DNA of 64,000 nt from Loktanella sp. (lineage in GTDB: Bacteria; Pseudomonadota; Alphaproteobacteria; Rhodobacterales; Rhodobacteraceae): positions 1 to 64,000 of the forward strand of contig JAFPBO010000008.1 of assembly GCA_017390475.1 (NCBI GenBank), written 5' to 3'. Below the pieces are notes generated by a model that was not told where the DNA came from, did not search any database, and saw nothing but the letters and a program-made list of their open reading frames with translations. Of this stretch, positions 52,264 to 63,738 are shown in pieces. A program made the position numbers and the translations under genes. The stretch's first letter is position 1, and the number at the start of each line of letters is the position of its first letter.

Positions 52264-53222
52264 TGCGGAAAACAGCTCTACTTATCCCCGCGTTGGTCGT
52301 GATCATTGTCGTCGGTTTCTCGTCGATCTTTATCGTCGACGAACGCGAAAAAGCTCTGGTGCTTCAGTTCGGTCAGATCGTCACGGTGAAGGAAGAACCC
52401 GGTCTGGGTTTCAAGATTCCGCTGATTCAGGAAGTCGTGAAATATGATGACCGTATCCTCAGCCGCGATCTTGAACCAATCGAAGTCACCCCTGCCGATG
52501 ACCGGCGTCTGGTTGTCGATGCTTTCGCCCGGTTCCGGATCTCTGATGTTGAACAGTTCCGCCGCGCCGTCGGTGCCGGTGGCCTGCCAGCCGCATCGCA
52601 ACGGCTTGACAGCATTCTGCGGGCCGGTACCCGTGAAGTGTTGGGTTCGGTCACCTCGAATGACATCCTGTCCACCGACCGTGCCGCGCTGATGCTGCGG
52701 ATTCGGAACGGTGCCATCACCGAAGCCCGGTCTTTGGGTCTGCAGGTGCTGGATGTGCGTCTGAAACGGACCGATCTGCCAGAGGCCAACCTCAACGCCA
52801 CCTATGAGCGGATGAAAGCCGAACGTGAACGTGAAGCCGCCGATGAGATCGCCCGTGGTCGTGAAGCCGCGCAGCGGATTCAGGCACAGGCCGACCGGAC
52901 CGTGATCGAACTGGTGTCCGAAGCAGAACGCGAATCCCAGATCATTCAGGGTGAGGCGGACGCTTTGCGCAACGAAATCTTTGCAACAGCCTTTGGCGCG
53001 GATCCTGAATTCTTTGAATTCTACCGTTCGATGACCGCCTATCAGCGGGCGTTGCAAGGGGGGAATACGATGATGGTGATGTCGCCGGAAAGCGAATTCT
53101 TCAACTATTTGCGTTCGGCCGAAGGTGCGTCATCGCTGCGCGCCGGTGCCAATGGCGGAACCGGGACCGGAACAACGCTCCCCGGCCTGCCACAGCCCGA
53201 AGACGAAGCCGCCCTGCGCTGA
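52263..53222 (+). CDS. hflC: FtsH protease modulator HflC
   Basis: This 319-residue partner of HflK has an N-terminal membrane helix ALLIPALVVIIVVGFSSIFIV and an SPFH domain with DEREKALVLQFGQIVTVKEEPGLGF-type start, LNATYERMKAEREREAADEI and the coiled coil that follows. Starts on the A of the hflK stop. A good terminator follows, so the pair is a unit separate from degP. Confidence 0.96.
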   Translation: MRKTALLIPALVVIIVVGFSSIFIVDEREKALVLQFGQIVTVKEEPGLGFKIPLIQEVVKYDDRILSRDLEPIEVTPADDRRLVVDAFARFRISDVEQFRRAVGAGGLPAASQRLDSILRAGTREVLGSVTSNDILSTDRAALMLRIRNGAITEARSLGLQVLDVRLKRTDLPEANLNATYERMKAEREREAADEIARGREAAQRIQAQADRTVIELVSEAERESQIIQGEADALRNEIFATAFGADPEFFEFYRSMTAYQRALQGGNTMMVMSPESEFFNYLRSAEGASSLRAGANGGTGTGTTLPGLPQPEDEAALR

Positions 53223-53242
53223 ATTTTTCAACCAGACGCGTG

Positions 53243-53269
53243 AAAGGCCAGCCATTGCGCTGGCCTTTT
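53243..53269 (+). terminator. Terminator after hflC
   Basis: A perfect 10-bp stem AAAGGCCAGC / GCTGGCCTTT with a 6-nt loop (CATTGC) ends in four T residues, 20 nt after the hflC stop. It separates hflKC from degP. Confidence 0.85.
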
Positions 53270-53397
53270 GCTTATGCGCTGCCCGGATGATCACTTGGCA
53301 GTGAAGGGGATTGCACAGTTAAATTCCCGCTTTAACTTTAGATCAGGAAATCGGTGGGACACTGATACTGTCCCGCACACCATGAGGGAGATTTTTC

Positions 53398-54870
53398 GTG
53401 AAATCCAAGGCCGTCGCTATCGAACAAGACTTAGGGCGCCTGCGCATCGCCGCAGCCGCTTTTTTCACGTCGCTGGCGCTTGCGCTTGCGTTTGTGCTGA
53501 TGCAGGCCAGCGCCGCGCTGTCACAGGAACGCCCGCCGTCATTTGCCGATCTGGCAGAACAGGTCAGCCCGTCAGTGGTAAATATCACCACCAGCACCAC
53601 CGTGGCCGGGCGCGTCGGACCTCCTGGCCTGTTGCCCGATGGCTCTCCGTTCGAGGAATTTTTTAATCAGGGCCCGCGCGGTGGGCCGCAGCGCTCTTCT
53701 GCATTGGGGTCGGGTTTCGTGATTTCGGCAGATGGGTTCATCGTGACCAATAACCACGTGATCGAAGGCGCGGATGAAATCCAGATTGAATTCTATTCCG
53801 GCGTGGAATTGCCTGCCGAGCTGATCGGCACCGACCCGAATACCGATATCGCCGTGCTTAAAGTTGATGCCACCGATCTGCCATTCGTCACTTTCGGTGA
53901 CAGCAACGGTGAAGGCGCGCGCGTCGGTGACTGGGTCATGGCCATGGGCAACCCGCTGGGGCAGGGCTTTTCCGTGTCCGCCGGGATCGTTTCCGCCCGC
54001 AACCGTGCACTGTCAGGCACCTATGACGATTACATCCAGACCGATGCCGCGATCAACCGGGGCAATTCCGGCGGCCCGCTGTTCAACATGGATGGTGAAG
54101 TCATCGGCGTGAATACCGCGATCCTGTCGCCTACTGGCGGGTCGATCGGTATCGGTTTTGCGATGTCATCCGGCGTTGTGACAAATGTCGTCGATCAACT
54201 GATTGAATTCGGCGAAACCCGCCGCGGCTGGCTGGGCGTGCGTATTCAGGATGTCACACCTGACATGGTCGCTGCGATTGACGGGCTGGATGGCGCACGC
54301 GGCGCGTTGGTCACTGATGTGCCCGCTGGCCCGGCAGAGGATTCGGGGATGCTGTCCGGCGACGTCATCCTGATCTTTGAAGGGATCGAGATCGAGGATA
54401 CCCGCGAACTGGTCCGTATCGTCGGCAATTCGCCCGTTGGCAAAGAAGTCCCGGTGACTGTCCTGCGCGACGGCGAAATGGAAGAACTGACCGTGGTGTT
54501 GGGCCGCCGTGAAACGTCCGAAGCGACAGCTTTCCCTGCTGCCGCCCCGGAAGAAGCACCCGCCGAGCCATCCGAAGTGCTGGGCCTGTCGCTGTCCCCG
54601 ATCACACCGGAGCTGAGCGAGCAATTCTCGCTGAGTGTCGAGGAGGGGCTGGTTATTACTGGTATCTCGCCCGAATCGGACGCTGCATCGAAAGGTCTGA
54701 TCGAAGGAGATGTGATCACCGAAGCATCGCGTCAGCCAGTCAGCTCGATCACGGATCTGCAAGAACAGATCGAGATTGCGACAGAAGCCGGGCGCACCTC
54801 GATCCTGATGCTGGTGCGGCGCGGTGGCGATCCTCGTTTCGTCGCATTGGTGCTGGATCAGCAAGAGTAA
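53398..54870 (+). CDS. DegP/HtrA family (Do) serine protease
   Basis: This 490-residue periplasmic protease has an N-terminal signal/anchor (AAAAFFTSLALALAFVLMQA), then the trypsin-like domain with catalytic His in VTNNHVIEGADEI, Asp in PNTDIAVLKV and Ser in INRGNSGGPLFN, followed by two PDZ domains (GWLGVRIQDVTPDM and the GLSLSPITPELSEQF region). It degrades or refolds damaged envelope proteins. Start is a GTG at 53398 with GGGAG upstream. Known in other bacteria to complement HflKC-FtsH in envelope quality control. Confidence 0.95.
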   Translation: MKSKAVAIEQDLGRLRIAAAAFFTSLALALAFVLMQASAALSQERPPSFADLAEQVSPSVVNITTSTTVAGRVGPPGLLPDGSPFEEFFNQGPRGGPQRSSALGSGFVISADGFIVTNNHVIEGADEIQIEFYSGVELPAELIGTDPNTDIAVLKVDATDLPFVTFGDSNGEGARVGDWVMAMGNPLGQGFSVSAGIVSARNRALSGTYDDYIQTDAAINRGNSGGPLFNMDGEVIGVNTAILSPTGGSIGIGFAMSSGVVTNVVDQLIEFGETRRGWLGVRIQDVTPDMVAAIDGLDGARGALVTDVPAGPAEDSGMLSGDVILIFEGIEIEDTRELVRIVGNSPVGKEVPVTVLRDGEMEELTVVLGRRETSEATAFPAAAPEEAPAEPSEVLGLSLSPITPELSEQFSLSVEEGLVITGISPESDAASKGLIEGDVITEASRQPVSSITDLQEQIEIATEAGRTSILMLVRRGGDPRFVALVLDQQE

Positions 54871-54895
54871 ACGCTAAGTCTTGCTCTATATGGCG

Positions 54896-54928
54896 CAAAG
54901 GGCGGTCCGCTGGGCCGCCCTTTGGTTT
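54896..54928 (+). terminator. Terminator after the DegP-family gene
   Basis: A 10-bp stem CAAAGGGCGG / CCGCCCTTTG with a 9-nt loop is followed by GTTTTG. It lies 26 nt after the stop codon. Confidence 0.8.
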
Positions 54929-55017
54929 TGGCGTTGTGTAAACTCTTGCGTTGGCGCTATCCAAGCCTTTGATGACCAAGTACAAGCAAGGCAATGATGA
55001 AATGACAGGCGCGCACC

Positions 55018-56788
<1,771 letters not shown>

Positions 56789-56865
56789 GGTGCTGCCCCT
56801 TGCGGCTCTTTCCATCTGTGATCTGATCGTTAGACAGTGAGGGCAACTTTCGCAACGAGGACCTG

Positions 56866-57876
56866 ATGCCCGCAGCTTTCACCACCCTGTCCGATTTCCG
56901 CAATCTGCTGGCGCAGATGCCCGTCGCCGATACCGCCGCAGCCGCACAGGCGGCTGACCGCAACGGCCAGTTGACCAAACCCCCTGGCGCCTTGGGCCGG
57001 TTAGAGGATCTGGCGATCTGGTATGCCGGCTGGCGCGGCACGCCGCGTCCGGTGATTGCCGCACCGCAGGTGATCATCTTTGCGGGCAATCACGGCGTTT
57101 GTGCGCAGGGAGTCTCGGCCTTTCCGGCAGAGGTGACGGCGCAGATGGTGGCGAATTTTGACCAAGGCGGGGCAGCGATCAATCAATTGGCCAAGGCAGC
57201 GGGCGCGCGGATGGATGTGCATGCCCTGTCGCTTGACCGACCGACGGCGGATTTCACCCAAGCGCCCGCGATGACCGAACCAGAATTGCTGAGCGCACTG
57301 CAAACCGGCTGGGATGCCGTCGATCCGCAGACCGATCTGTTGGTGACCGGCGAAATGGGTATTGGCAACACCACATCCGCGGCGGCGCTGGCGGCGGCGT
57401 TGTTCGGTGGCACCGGGGCCGATTGGGCCGGGCGCGGCACCGGCGTGGATGACGCAGGCCTTGCGCGCAAGATTGCCGCAGTGGATGCCGGGCTGGCCCT
57501 GCACGCGCCGACAGACCCGCTGGAGGCTTTGCGCTGTCTTGGCGGGCGCGAGCTCGCCGCGATGGCGGGGGCGATGGCGGCGGCGCGGCACTATCGGATT
57601 CCGGTGATCCTTGACGGTTTCATCTGCTCGGCGGCAGCGGCGGTGCTGGCACGGCTGCAACCCGGTGCGCTGGATCATGCCGTGGCCGGGCATCTGAGTC
57701 TGGAGGGCGCGCATCAACGCCTGCTGGACGCATTGGACAAAAAGCCCTTGCTGTCGCTCGGGCTGCGGCTGGGCGAAGGGTCGGGTGCGGCGCTGGCGAT
57801 TGGCATTCTGCAGGGCGCGGTCGCCTGCCATTCCGGGATGGCCAGCTTTACCGAGGCGGGCGTCAGCGACGCCTGA
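56866..57876 (+). CDS. cobT: Nicotinate-nucleotide--dimethylbenzimidazole phosphoribosyltransferase
   Basis: CobT makes alpha-ribazole 5'-phosphate, the substrate used after dephosphorylation by CobS. The 336-residue protein has [63 protein letters not shown], and late [17 protein letters not shown] with the catalytic Glu. Start at 56866 follows CGAGGACCTG. The only cob genes in the window are this and cobS, so the rest of the pathway is elsewhere or cobinamide is salvaged. Confidence 0.96.
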   Translation: MPAAFTTLSDFRNLLAQMPVADTAAAAQAADRNGQLTKPPGALGRLEDLAIWYAGWRGTPRPVIAAPQVIIFAGNHGVCAQGVSAFPAEVTAQMVANFDQGGAAINQLAKAAGARMDVHALSLDRPTADFTQAPAMTEPELLSALQTGWDAVDPQTDLLVTGEMGIGNTTSAAALAAALFGGTGADWAGRGTGVDDAGLARKIAAVDAGLALHAPTDPLEALRCLGGRELAAMAGAMAAARHYRIPVILDGFICSAAAAVLARLQPGALDHAVAGHLSLEGAHQRLLDALDKKPLLSLGLRLGEGSGAALAIGILQGAVACHSGMASFTEAGVSDA

Positions 57877-57884
57877 CCTGCCGG

Positions 57885-60185
57885 TCAGCCCTGCGGGATC
57901 TGCAACGCATAGGTGGTACCGCGTTTGACATAGTTCAACGCGTTTTCCCCGATTGCGGTCACCTGACCGCCGTCAAGCTCGCTGCCAACCTGCACCCGCA
58001 CATATTGTCCATTGCCCAGCCGGACCAGCGCGCGGCGGGCATTGGCCTGACCATAGACACCGATCAGATTGACATCGCGCAGCCGGATCGCGTTTTCCTG
58101 TGTCGCTGCGCGGGCCACCCCACCGGGCACCGGGGCATAGTTCTGCGGAGCCACAGGTGCTGCGACCTGCGCCGGTGGCGGCGGTGCGGGCGCAGGTGCC
58201 GGGGCGGCAGGCTCTGGCGTGGCGACAGGTGCTGCGGCAGCGACAGTCGGGGCTGGCTCCGGCTCTGGTTCCGGTGCGGTGGCGGGTTGCTGACGGCTGC
58301 GGGCCGCAGCAATCACCTGATCAAAATTGCCGGGCCTGATTGCCGGGCGCAGCGATGACGCGACTGCCAGCGCTGATGCACCTTCCAGCGGATCAGGTTC
58401 GGCCAGGGCGATCCCGCCCAGCACGGCATTCACTTCGTCATTGCTGCTGGCGACCTCTGGCAGGGCGGGCCGGACGCGTGGCCGGATTGCACCGGGCGGT
58501 GGGGTCAAGCTGGCGGTAGCCGTTTCTGTGCTTTCGGCACCCGATTGCAAACCGGTCAAGGCGACACCACCCGGCGTGGTTTCGGCTGCGGCGGCATCAG
58601 GGGGGGCAGGGCGCACTGGCGGCACCACCGGCGGTGGTCCGGCAATCACGGTAATCTCGCCATCGCGCAAATCTGGGGTGGCATCCTCTGCCAGCGTGTC
58701 CTCTGCCACGGGTTCGTCGACGGTAGCGGTCTCTTCCACGGGTTGCGGGCGTTCCTGAAACGGCAGATCGGGCAGCCCGGCATAGACCACGGCACCCTCT
58801 GGCGTTACGGCACCGTCAGCGGTGGCGCGGACGAAACCATCCTCGTCCAGATCAAAGACAGCATCGGCAGCAGGCGGGTTAACCAGCGGCACAAAGCTCA
58901 GGTCGGTGGACAATGCCCTGACCGACGGCAGCGCGGGCAAGGCCATCCGTTCCGGCGGGACGGCGCTGACCGGCCAGATCACGCTGTCATTTGCAACAGC
59001 ACGCGGCAGATCGACAAACCGTGGTGACCGCTGCCAGACGCCGGTTGCGGCATAGGCGGCTGCCGCTTCATCCGGGCTCAGCACCTGACCGGGCAGGTCC
59101 GTGTTGCGCGGTGTGTCCGGCAGATCGGCCAGTACCGCATCAGCATTATCGCTGATCAGCGGCGGAGGCGGCGTAGTCGTGGCGACGGCGCTGTCATCCT
59201 CTGTCGGGGTCAGGGCGGGCAAGCTCACGTCCGGCGCGGCAATCGCAATGTCAACGACAGCCGGGGACGGGCTTTGGTCCGTGCTGACCGGTGCAATCTC
59301 TGCGACCGTTTCAACCGGGTCTGTCGGGCTGTAGAGCGCCCATAACAACAGGCTGAGCGCGGCGATGCTGGCCGCCATCGCCCCCGGCACCACATAGGAC
59401 CGGCGCTGTCTGGCGGGCGGGGGCGGCGCATCGACCACGCCACCCAGCACGACCGGGCGCGGCGATCCGGCCATCGGCACCGCGATCAGCGGCACTTCGG
59501 TCTGCACCGGCATCGGGTGATATTCCGCAATCACCGCGTCAAGATGCGCTGGGGCCACTGCCACGGGCAGCGGGCGGTCGTTGACAACGGCAGGCTGATC
59601 CGTCGTGGGCGCATCGTCCGTGTCCATCACCAGCACATGTGATTTGATCCTTGTGCCCGCCAGCAGCACTGGCAAGCGGTCACGGTCAATGGTCACATCC
59701 GCGCCAAGAATTGTACCGGCAACCGATGTCGGCCCGAAAAAGATTTCCTGCCGAAAGGTGAATGGCTCTGGCACGGCAACAAAGCAGACCGGATTAAACC
59801 CATGGCTATGGGCAAATTCTTCGGCCTCTTTCAGCGTTTCACGGGCGACCGCGGCAATATGGGTGCGCCCGCCAAAACGTTCAAAATCAATCGCCAGTTC
59901 CTCTGGCCGATAGGGCGTGGCCCCGTCAAGCACGGTCTGGATATCGTTCAGCGTCGTCTGGGTGGTGTCTATCGCCAGATATTTGATCTGTTCCGACGGA
60001 ATAACGATCTTGGTCGTCAGCCCGGCAGGGGCAAGCGCCTCGCCCTTGGCGCGCAACCGCGCCAATTCACCGGCCAGATCGGCCGACAGCAAAGAGGCCG
60101 TGCCAACGCGGCGCCAGCCGTCATCAACACGTTGCAACAGGTCGATACCTGCATAGGAAAGCGAAAGCGCAAAATTGATTGTCAT
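57885..60185 (-). CDS. Large membrane protein with PilM/GspL-like N-domain and PilP/GspC-like C-domain
   Basis: This 766-residue protein begins with an actin-like-type domain: TKIVIPSEQIKYLAIDTTQT, GATPYRPEELAIDFERFGGR and IAAVARETLKEAEEFAHSHGF over residues about 60 to 135, which resembles PilM/GspL. One membrane helix lies near 268-286 (AMAASIAALSLLLWALY). A Pro/Ala-rich disordered linker runs to about 690. The last 70 residues (LRDVNLIGVYGQANARRALV, YVRVQVGSELDGGQVTAI) resemble the PilP/GspC homology region. The single helix would place the N-domain in the cytoplasm and the C-domain in the periplasm. Function is unknown; start at 60185 or 60194. Confidence 0.65.
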   Translation of the reverse strand: MTINFALSLSYAGIDLLQRVDDGWRRVGTASLLSADLAGELARLRAKGEALAPAGLTTKIVIPSEQIKYLAIDTTQTTLNDIQTVLDGATPYRPEELAIDFERFGGRTHIAAVARETLKEAEEFAHSHGFNPVCFVAVPEPFTFRQEIFFGPTSVAGTILGADVTIDRDRLPVLLAGTRIKSHVLVMDTDDAPTTDQPAVVNDRPLPVAVAPAHLDAVIAEYHPMPVQTEVPLIAVPMAGSPRPVVLGGVVDAPPPPARQRRSYVVPGAMAASIAALSLLLWALYSPTDPVETVAEIAPVSTDQSPSPAVVDIAIAAPDVSLPALTPTEDDSAVATTTPPPPLISDNADAVLADLPDTPRNTDLPGQVLSPDEAAAAYAATGVWQRSPRFVDLPRAVANDSVIWPVSAVPPERMALPALPSVRALSTDLSFVPLVNPPAADAVFDLDEDGFVRATADGAVTPEGAVVYAGLPDLPFQERPQPVEETATVDEPVAEDTLAEDATPDLRDGEITVIAGPPPVVPPVRPAPPDAAAAETTPGGVALTGLQSGAESTETATASLTPPPGAIRPRVRPALPEVASSNDEVNAVLGGIALAEPDPLEGASALAVASSLRPAIRPGNFDQVIAAARSRQQPATAPEPEPEPAPTVAAAAPVATPEPAAPAPAPAPPPPAQVAAPVAPQNYAPVPGGVARAATQENAIRLRDVNLIGVYGQANARRALVRLGNGQYVRVQVGSELDGGQVTAIGENALNYVKRGTTYALQIPQG

Positions 60186-60255
60186 AATTCGCATCTAGCA
60201 GGGTTCGGGGGTGCATCAAAACCGATTTCTGCCTTGCGGCAATACTATAGCATAA

Positions 60256-60284
60256 TCCCGCCCACGCCAAGGGCATGGGCGGGA
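60256..60284 (-). terminator. Terminator-like hairpin after metY
   Basis: A perfect 9-bp stem TCCCGCCCA / TGGGCGGGA with an inner GCC/GGC extension lies eight nucleotides after the metY stop, followed on the minus strand by TTATGCTATAG. The T content is low, so termination may be partial. Confidence 0.6.
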
Positions 60285-60291
60285 CAGGACC

Positions 60292-61584
60292 TTAGCCGAC
60301 AGCTTTGGCCAGCGCCTGATCCAGATCGGCGATCAGATCTTTGGCATCCTCGATCCCGATGGACAGGCGCACGATATTGGGGCCAGCACCTGCTGCCTTT
60401 TGTTGTTCGGGTGACAATTGGCGGTGTGTCGTGCTGGCGGAATGGATTACCAGGCTACGGGTATCGCCAAGATTGGCGACATGGCTGAAGATTTCCAGAC
60501 TATCGACCAGTTTTACACAGGCATCATAGCCGCCCTTGACCGCGATGGTGAACAGGCCGCCCGCGCCCTTGGGGCAGATTTTCGGCACCAGATGCGCATA
60601 GGGCGAAGTTGGCAGCCCGGCATAGGTCACATCATCAATGCGCGGATCATCCTTGAGCCATTGAGCAATGGTCATGGCGTTCTGCACATGCCGGTCCATC
60701 CGCAGCGACAGGGTTTCGATCCCCATCAGCGTGTAATGCGCCGCCTGCGGGTTCATCGTCATGCCCAGATCGCGCAGACCGATGGCGATACCGTGGAAGG
60801 TAAAGGCCATTGGGCCAAAGGTATCGGCAAAGACCAGCCCGTGATAAGCAGGCTCTGGCTGCGACAGCGACGGGAATTTGTCATTTGCGGCCCAGTCGAA
60901 TTTGCCGGAATCCACGATGCAGCCGCCAGTGACGGTACCGTTGCCGGTCAGGTACTTTGTCGTGGAATGCACGACCAGCGTCGCGCCATGTTCGATTGGG
61001 CGGCAGAGATAGGGCGTCGCAGAGGTGTTATCGACGATCAGCGGAATGCCCGCCGCGTCGGAAATGGCCGAAATCGCATCCAGATCGGTGATATGTCCGC
61101 CGGGGTTGGCGATGGCTTCGCAGAACACGGCGCGGGTGTCATCGTCTATGGCGGCGGCGACCGCGTCGTGATCGTCGAAATCAACGAATTTCGCCGACCA
61201 GCCAAAGCGTTTGATCGTCTGACTGAACTGGGTGACCGTCCCACCATAGAGGCGGCTGGAGGCGACGATATTGCGCCCCGGCTGCATCAACGGAAACAGC
61301 GCCATGATCTGCGCTGCATGCCCCGAAGAACAGCAGACACCGCCGACGCCGCCTTCGAGCGTGGCAATCCGTTCCTGCAAGGCCGCGACCGTCGGGTTGG
61401 TCAGGCGCGAATAGATGTAACCGACTTCCTGCAGGTTGAACAAAGCCGCCGCATGTTCGGCATCGCGGAAGACATAGGCGGTGGTCTGGCAAATCGGAAC
61501 CTGCCGCGCGCCGGTCGCCGGATCAGGCCGCGCACCAGCATGAACCTGCAATGTGTCAAAGCCAAGTTGGGGTGTATCTGTCAT
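60292..61584 (-). CDS. metY: O-acetylhomoserine aminocarboxypropyltransferase / sulfhydrylase
   Basis: This PLP enzyme makes homocysteine (or methionine) from O-acetylhomoserine and sulfide or methanethiol. The 430-residue protein has GFDTLQVHAGARPDPATGA, YSRLTNPTVAALQERIATLEGG, and the PLP lysine in LVVHSTTKYLTGNGT, then a long C-terminal domain ending SIGIEDAKDLIADLDQAL. The start at 61584 has GGGAGAGAGAAA upstream. Length and the mid segment fit MetY rather than MetZ. Confidence 0.95.
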   Translation of the reverse strand: MTDTPQLGFDTLQVHAGARPDPATGARQVPICQTTAYVFRDAEHAAALFNLQEVGYIYSRLTNPTVAALQERIATLEGGVGGVCCSSGHAAQIMALFPLMQPGRNIVASSRLYGGTVTQFSQTIKRFGWSAKFVDFDDHDAVAAAIDDDTRAVFCEAIANPGGHITDLDAISAISDAAGIPLIVDNTSATPYLCRPIEHGATLVVHSTTKYLTGNGTVTGGCIVDSGKFDWAANDKFPSLSQPEPAYHGLVFADTFGPMAFTFHGIAIGLRDLGMTMNPQAAHYTLMGIETLSLRMDRHVQNAMTIAQWLKDDPRIDDVTYAGLPTSPYAHLVPKICPKGAGGLFTIAVKGGYDACVKLVDSLEIFSHVANLGDTRSLVIHSASTTHRQLSPEQQKAAGAGPNIVRLSIGIEDAKDLIADLDQALAKAVG

Positions 61585-61683
61585 TTTCTCTCTCCCTTTG
61601 AACAAGATCGCCCCAAGGTGTAGGCAGAAATTCCCGCGCAAACAACATTGCGCAGGAACCGGGTTGCAAATCAGCCGATGGGG

Positions 61684-61945
61684 TCAACGTGCCAGAGGCT
61701 CTGGCTGATCGTCCTTGTGATCCGCGGCGGGGGTGGGCGTCTCTGCCTTCGGCGGCCTCGCGCGCGATCCGGGCGGTTTGTTCGTCGCGGTCAATCTCCA
61801 TCTTGGATTTGGCGATCACCTCGGCCAGTTTGCGCATACCGACAGCGTTGAAGGCGTTGTTTTCATCCAGCGCCTCGAATGGGGTCTGGTCAAGCGCGGT
61901 CAGCGAGACCGAAGTTCCCGCTGCGTGGATTTTCCGGGTTTGAAA
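61684..61945 (-). pseudogene. Broken gene fragment upstream of metY
   Basis: On the minus strand, an open stretch starting after a TGA at 61946-61948 reads TSVSLTALDQTPFEALDENN, then NAFNAVGMRKLAEVIAKSK, then MEIDRDEQTARIAREAAE. It looks coding in codon use. No start codon precedes it except an internal ATG at 61837. A one-base frame change then gives a natural-looking Ala/Pro/Asp-rich end, KAETPTPAADHKDDQPEPLA, and a stop at 61684. I take it as a frameshifted and 5'-truncated gene; family unknown. The rest of the 61585-62000 gap has no gene. Confidence 0.45.
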
Positions 61946-62000
61946 TCAGCTGGGGTAGGGTGTAGGCCATGGCCATCCCATATCGCCCAAGGAGATCATC

Positions 62001-62414
62001 ATGCCCGTACCGTTTCATTTTGCCTTTCACGTCACCGATCTGGATGAGGCGCGGGAATTCTACAGCGGTGCCTTGGGCGCTGTCGAAGGCCGCTCAACCG
62101 ACACCTGGGTTGATTTCGACTTTTTCGGTCATCAGTTGAGCCTGCATCTGGGCGAACCTTTCGCCAATGCACCCACGGGCAAGGTCGGCGATCACATGGT
62201 GCCAATGCCGCATTTCGGTGTCGTGCTGCCGCTGGAAGACTGGACTGCGCTGGCTGGACGGCTGGAGGAACGGCAGACCGATTTCATCCTCGCCCCCTCG
62301 GTCCGGTTCAAGGGCGAGCCAGGCGAGCAATGGACCATGTTCTTTCGCGACCCAGCGGGCAACCCGATCGAGGTCAAAGGCTTTGCTTCCGACAGCGGCA
62401 TCTTTGCTGCCTGA
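62001..62414 (+). CDS. VOC (glyoxalase/dioxygenase fold) family protein
   Basis: This 137-residue protein has two beta-alpha-beta-beta-beta modules: FHFAFHVTDLDEAREFYSGALG with a metal-type His in the first strand, and PHFGVVLPLEDWTALAGRLE, WTMFFRDPAGNPIEVKGF with the late Glu. This matches the VOC superfamily and possible metal ligands. Substrate unknown. Start at 62001 has AAGGAGATCATC, a strong ribosome-binding site. Confidence 0.9.
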   Translation: MPVPFHFAFHVTDLDEAREFYSGALGAVEGRSTDTWVDFDFFGHQLSLHLGEPFANAPTGKVGDHMVPMPHFGVVLPLEDWTALAGRLEERQTDFILAPSVRFKGEPGEQWTMFFRDPAGNPIEVKGFASDSGIFAA

Positions 62415-62488
62415 CAGTGCATCCACCATTGCAGGCTGCCGCAGCCGCGCTTACGCTTTGCGGATGAACCCCGCCTGAAGGCTGCCGC

Positions 62489-63733
62489 ATGACCAAGGCA
62501 TTGATCCGCACCAACCGTGACTATCGGCTGCTGTTATCGGCCAGTTCGGTGTCCAACCTGGGTGACGGGATCGCCATGGTGGCGCTGCCTTGGCTGGCGA
62601 CCCTGCTGACCCGCGATCCGCTGCTGATCGCGGCTGTCGCCACGGCGCAACGGCTGCCATGGTTGTTGTTCGCTTTGCCTGCCGGGGTCTGGACCGACCG
62701 TTCGGACCGGCGCTTGCTGATGCTGCGCGCCGATCTGATCCGCATGATCCTGATGATCTTTATCGTGTTGATGGTGGTGGCGCAGACCGGGTTGCCCTTG
62801 CCGCAAGATGCCGCCCCGACCGCGATCCTGTCATTGATCGTGATCGCCTTTCTGTTCGGCTCGGCCGAGGTGATCCGCGACAATGCCGCCCAGACCATGC
62901 TGCCCTCTATCGTGGCCCATGTCGATCTGGAACGCGCCAATGGCCAGATGTGGAGCGCGGAACAAGTGACCGGCCAGTTTATCGGGCCGCCCTTGGCCGG
63001 GGTGCTGATCGCGGCTGCGGTGGTCTGGCCGTTCGGCATTGATGCGTCGATCTATGCGCTGTCGGCTGTTTTGATCTGGATGATCGCGCTGCCGCCCCGC
63101 AAGGCCAAGGTGACCTCCCGGTTCTGGGCTGCACTGCGCGAGGGGCTGGGATGGATGCGCCGCAATCCGGTGATCCTGCGGCTGGCGATCATGCTGGGCG
63201 TGATCAATGCGGTCTTTATCGGTGGCATGACCATCCTGGTGCTTTATGCCCAAGAGGTGCTGGGCCTGTCCGCGACGGGCTATGGCCTGCTGCTGACCTT
63301 TGGCGCGATGGGCGGCGTGGCCGGTGGGGTGCTGGCCCCGGCAGTGGCGGCACGGCTGGGAATGCGGCGCAGCCTGCTGGTGGCGCTTGGCGGTTTTGTC
63401 ATCGTGCAGCTGATGATCGGGCTGTTCAGCACGCCTGCAATGGTGGCGACAGCGCTGTTTTTCGAGGCGGCGGCGGGGATGTTGTGGAATGTGGTCACCG
63501 TCAGCTATCGGCAGCGGCTGATCCCGGATGATCTGCTGGGCCGGGTCAATTCAGTTTACCGGTTCTTTGGCTGGGGCGCGATGCCTTTTGGCGCGATGGG
63601 GGCGGGGGTGCTGGTCACGGTGCTGACGCCGGTGCTGGGGCGGCAAGAGGCGCTGCATGCGCCCTATCTGTTCGCCGCGCTGATCTGCGCCCTTTTGACA
63701 ATCTATGCGATGGCCCGCCTGCGGTTCGACTGA
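62489..63733 (+). CDS. MFS transporter (EntS/MFS_3-like exporter)
   Basis: This 414-residue carrier has twelve hydrophobic segments. It begins YRLLLSASSVSNLGDGIAMVALPWLA, then LLFALPAGVWTDRSDRRLLM with the MFS signature loop, and DNAAQTMLPSIVAHVDLERANGQMW, a pattern of the EntS-like (enterobactin exporter) group. The second half repeats the layout. Substrate is unknown; no siderophore genes are near. A REP palindrome lies six nucleotides after its stop. Confidence 0.88.
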   Translation: MTKALIRTNRDYRLLLSASSVSNLGDGIAMVALPWLATLLTRDPLLIAAVATAQRLPWLLFALPAGVWTDRSDRRLLMLRADLIRMILMIFIVLMVVAQTGLPLPQDAAPTAILSLIVIAFLFGSAEVIRDNAAQTMLPSIVAHVDLERANGQMWSAEQVTGQFIGPPLAGVLIAAAVVWPFGIDASIYALSAVLIWMIALPPRKAKVTSRFWAALREGLGWMRRNPVILRLAIMLGVINAVFIGGMTILVLYAQEVLGLSATGYGLLLTFGAMGGVAGGVLAPAVAARLGMRRSLLVALGGFVIVQLMIGLFSTPAMVATALFFEAAAGMLWNVVTVSYRQRLIPDDLLGRVNSVYRFFGWGAMPFGAMGAGVLVTVLTPVLGRQEALHAPYLFAALICALLTIYAMARLRFD

Positions 63734-63738
63734 CTAGA

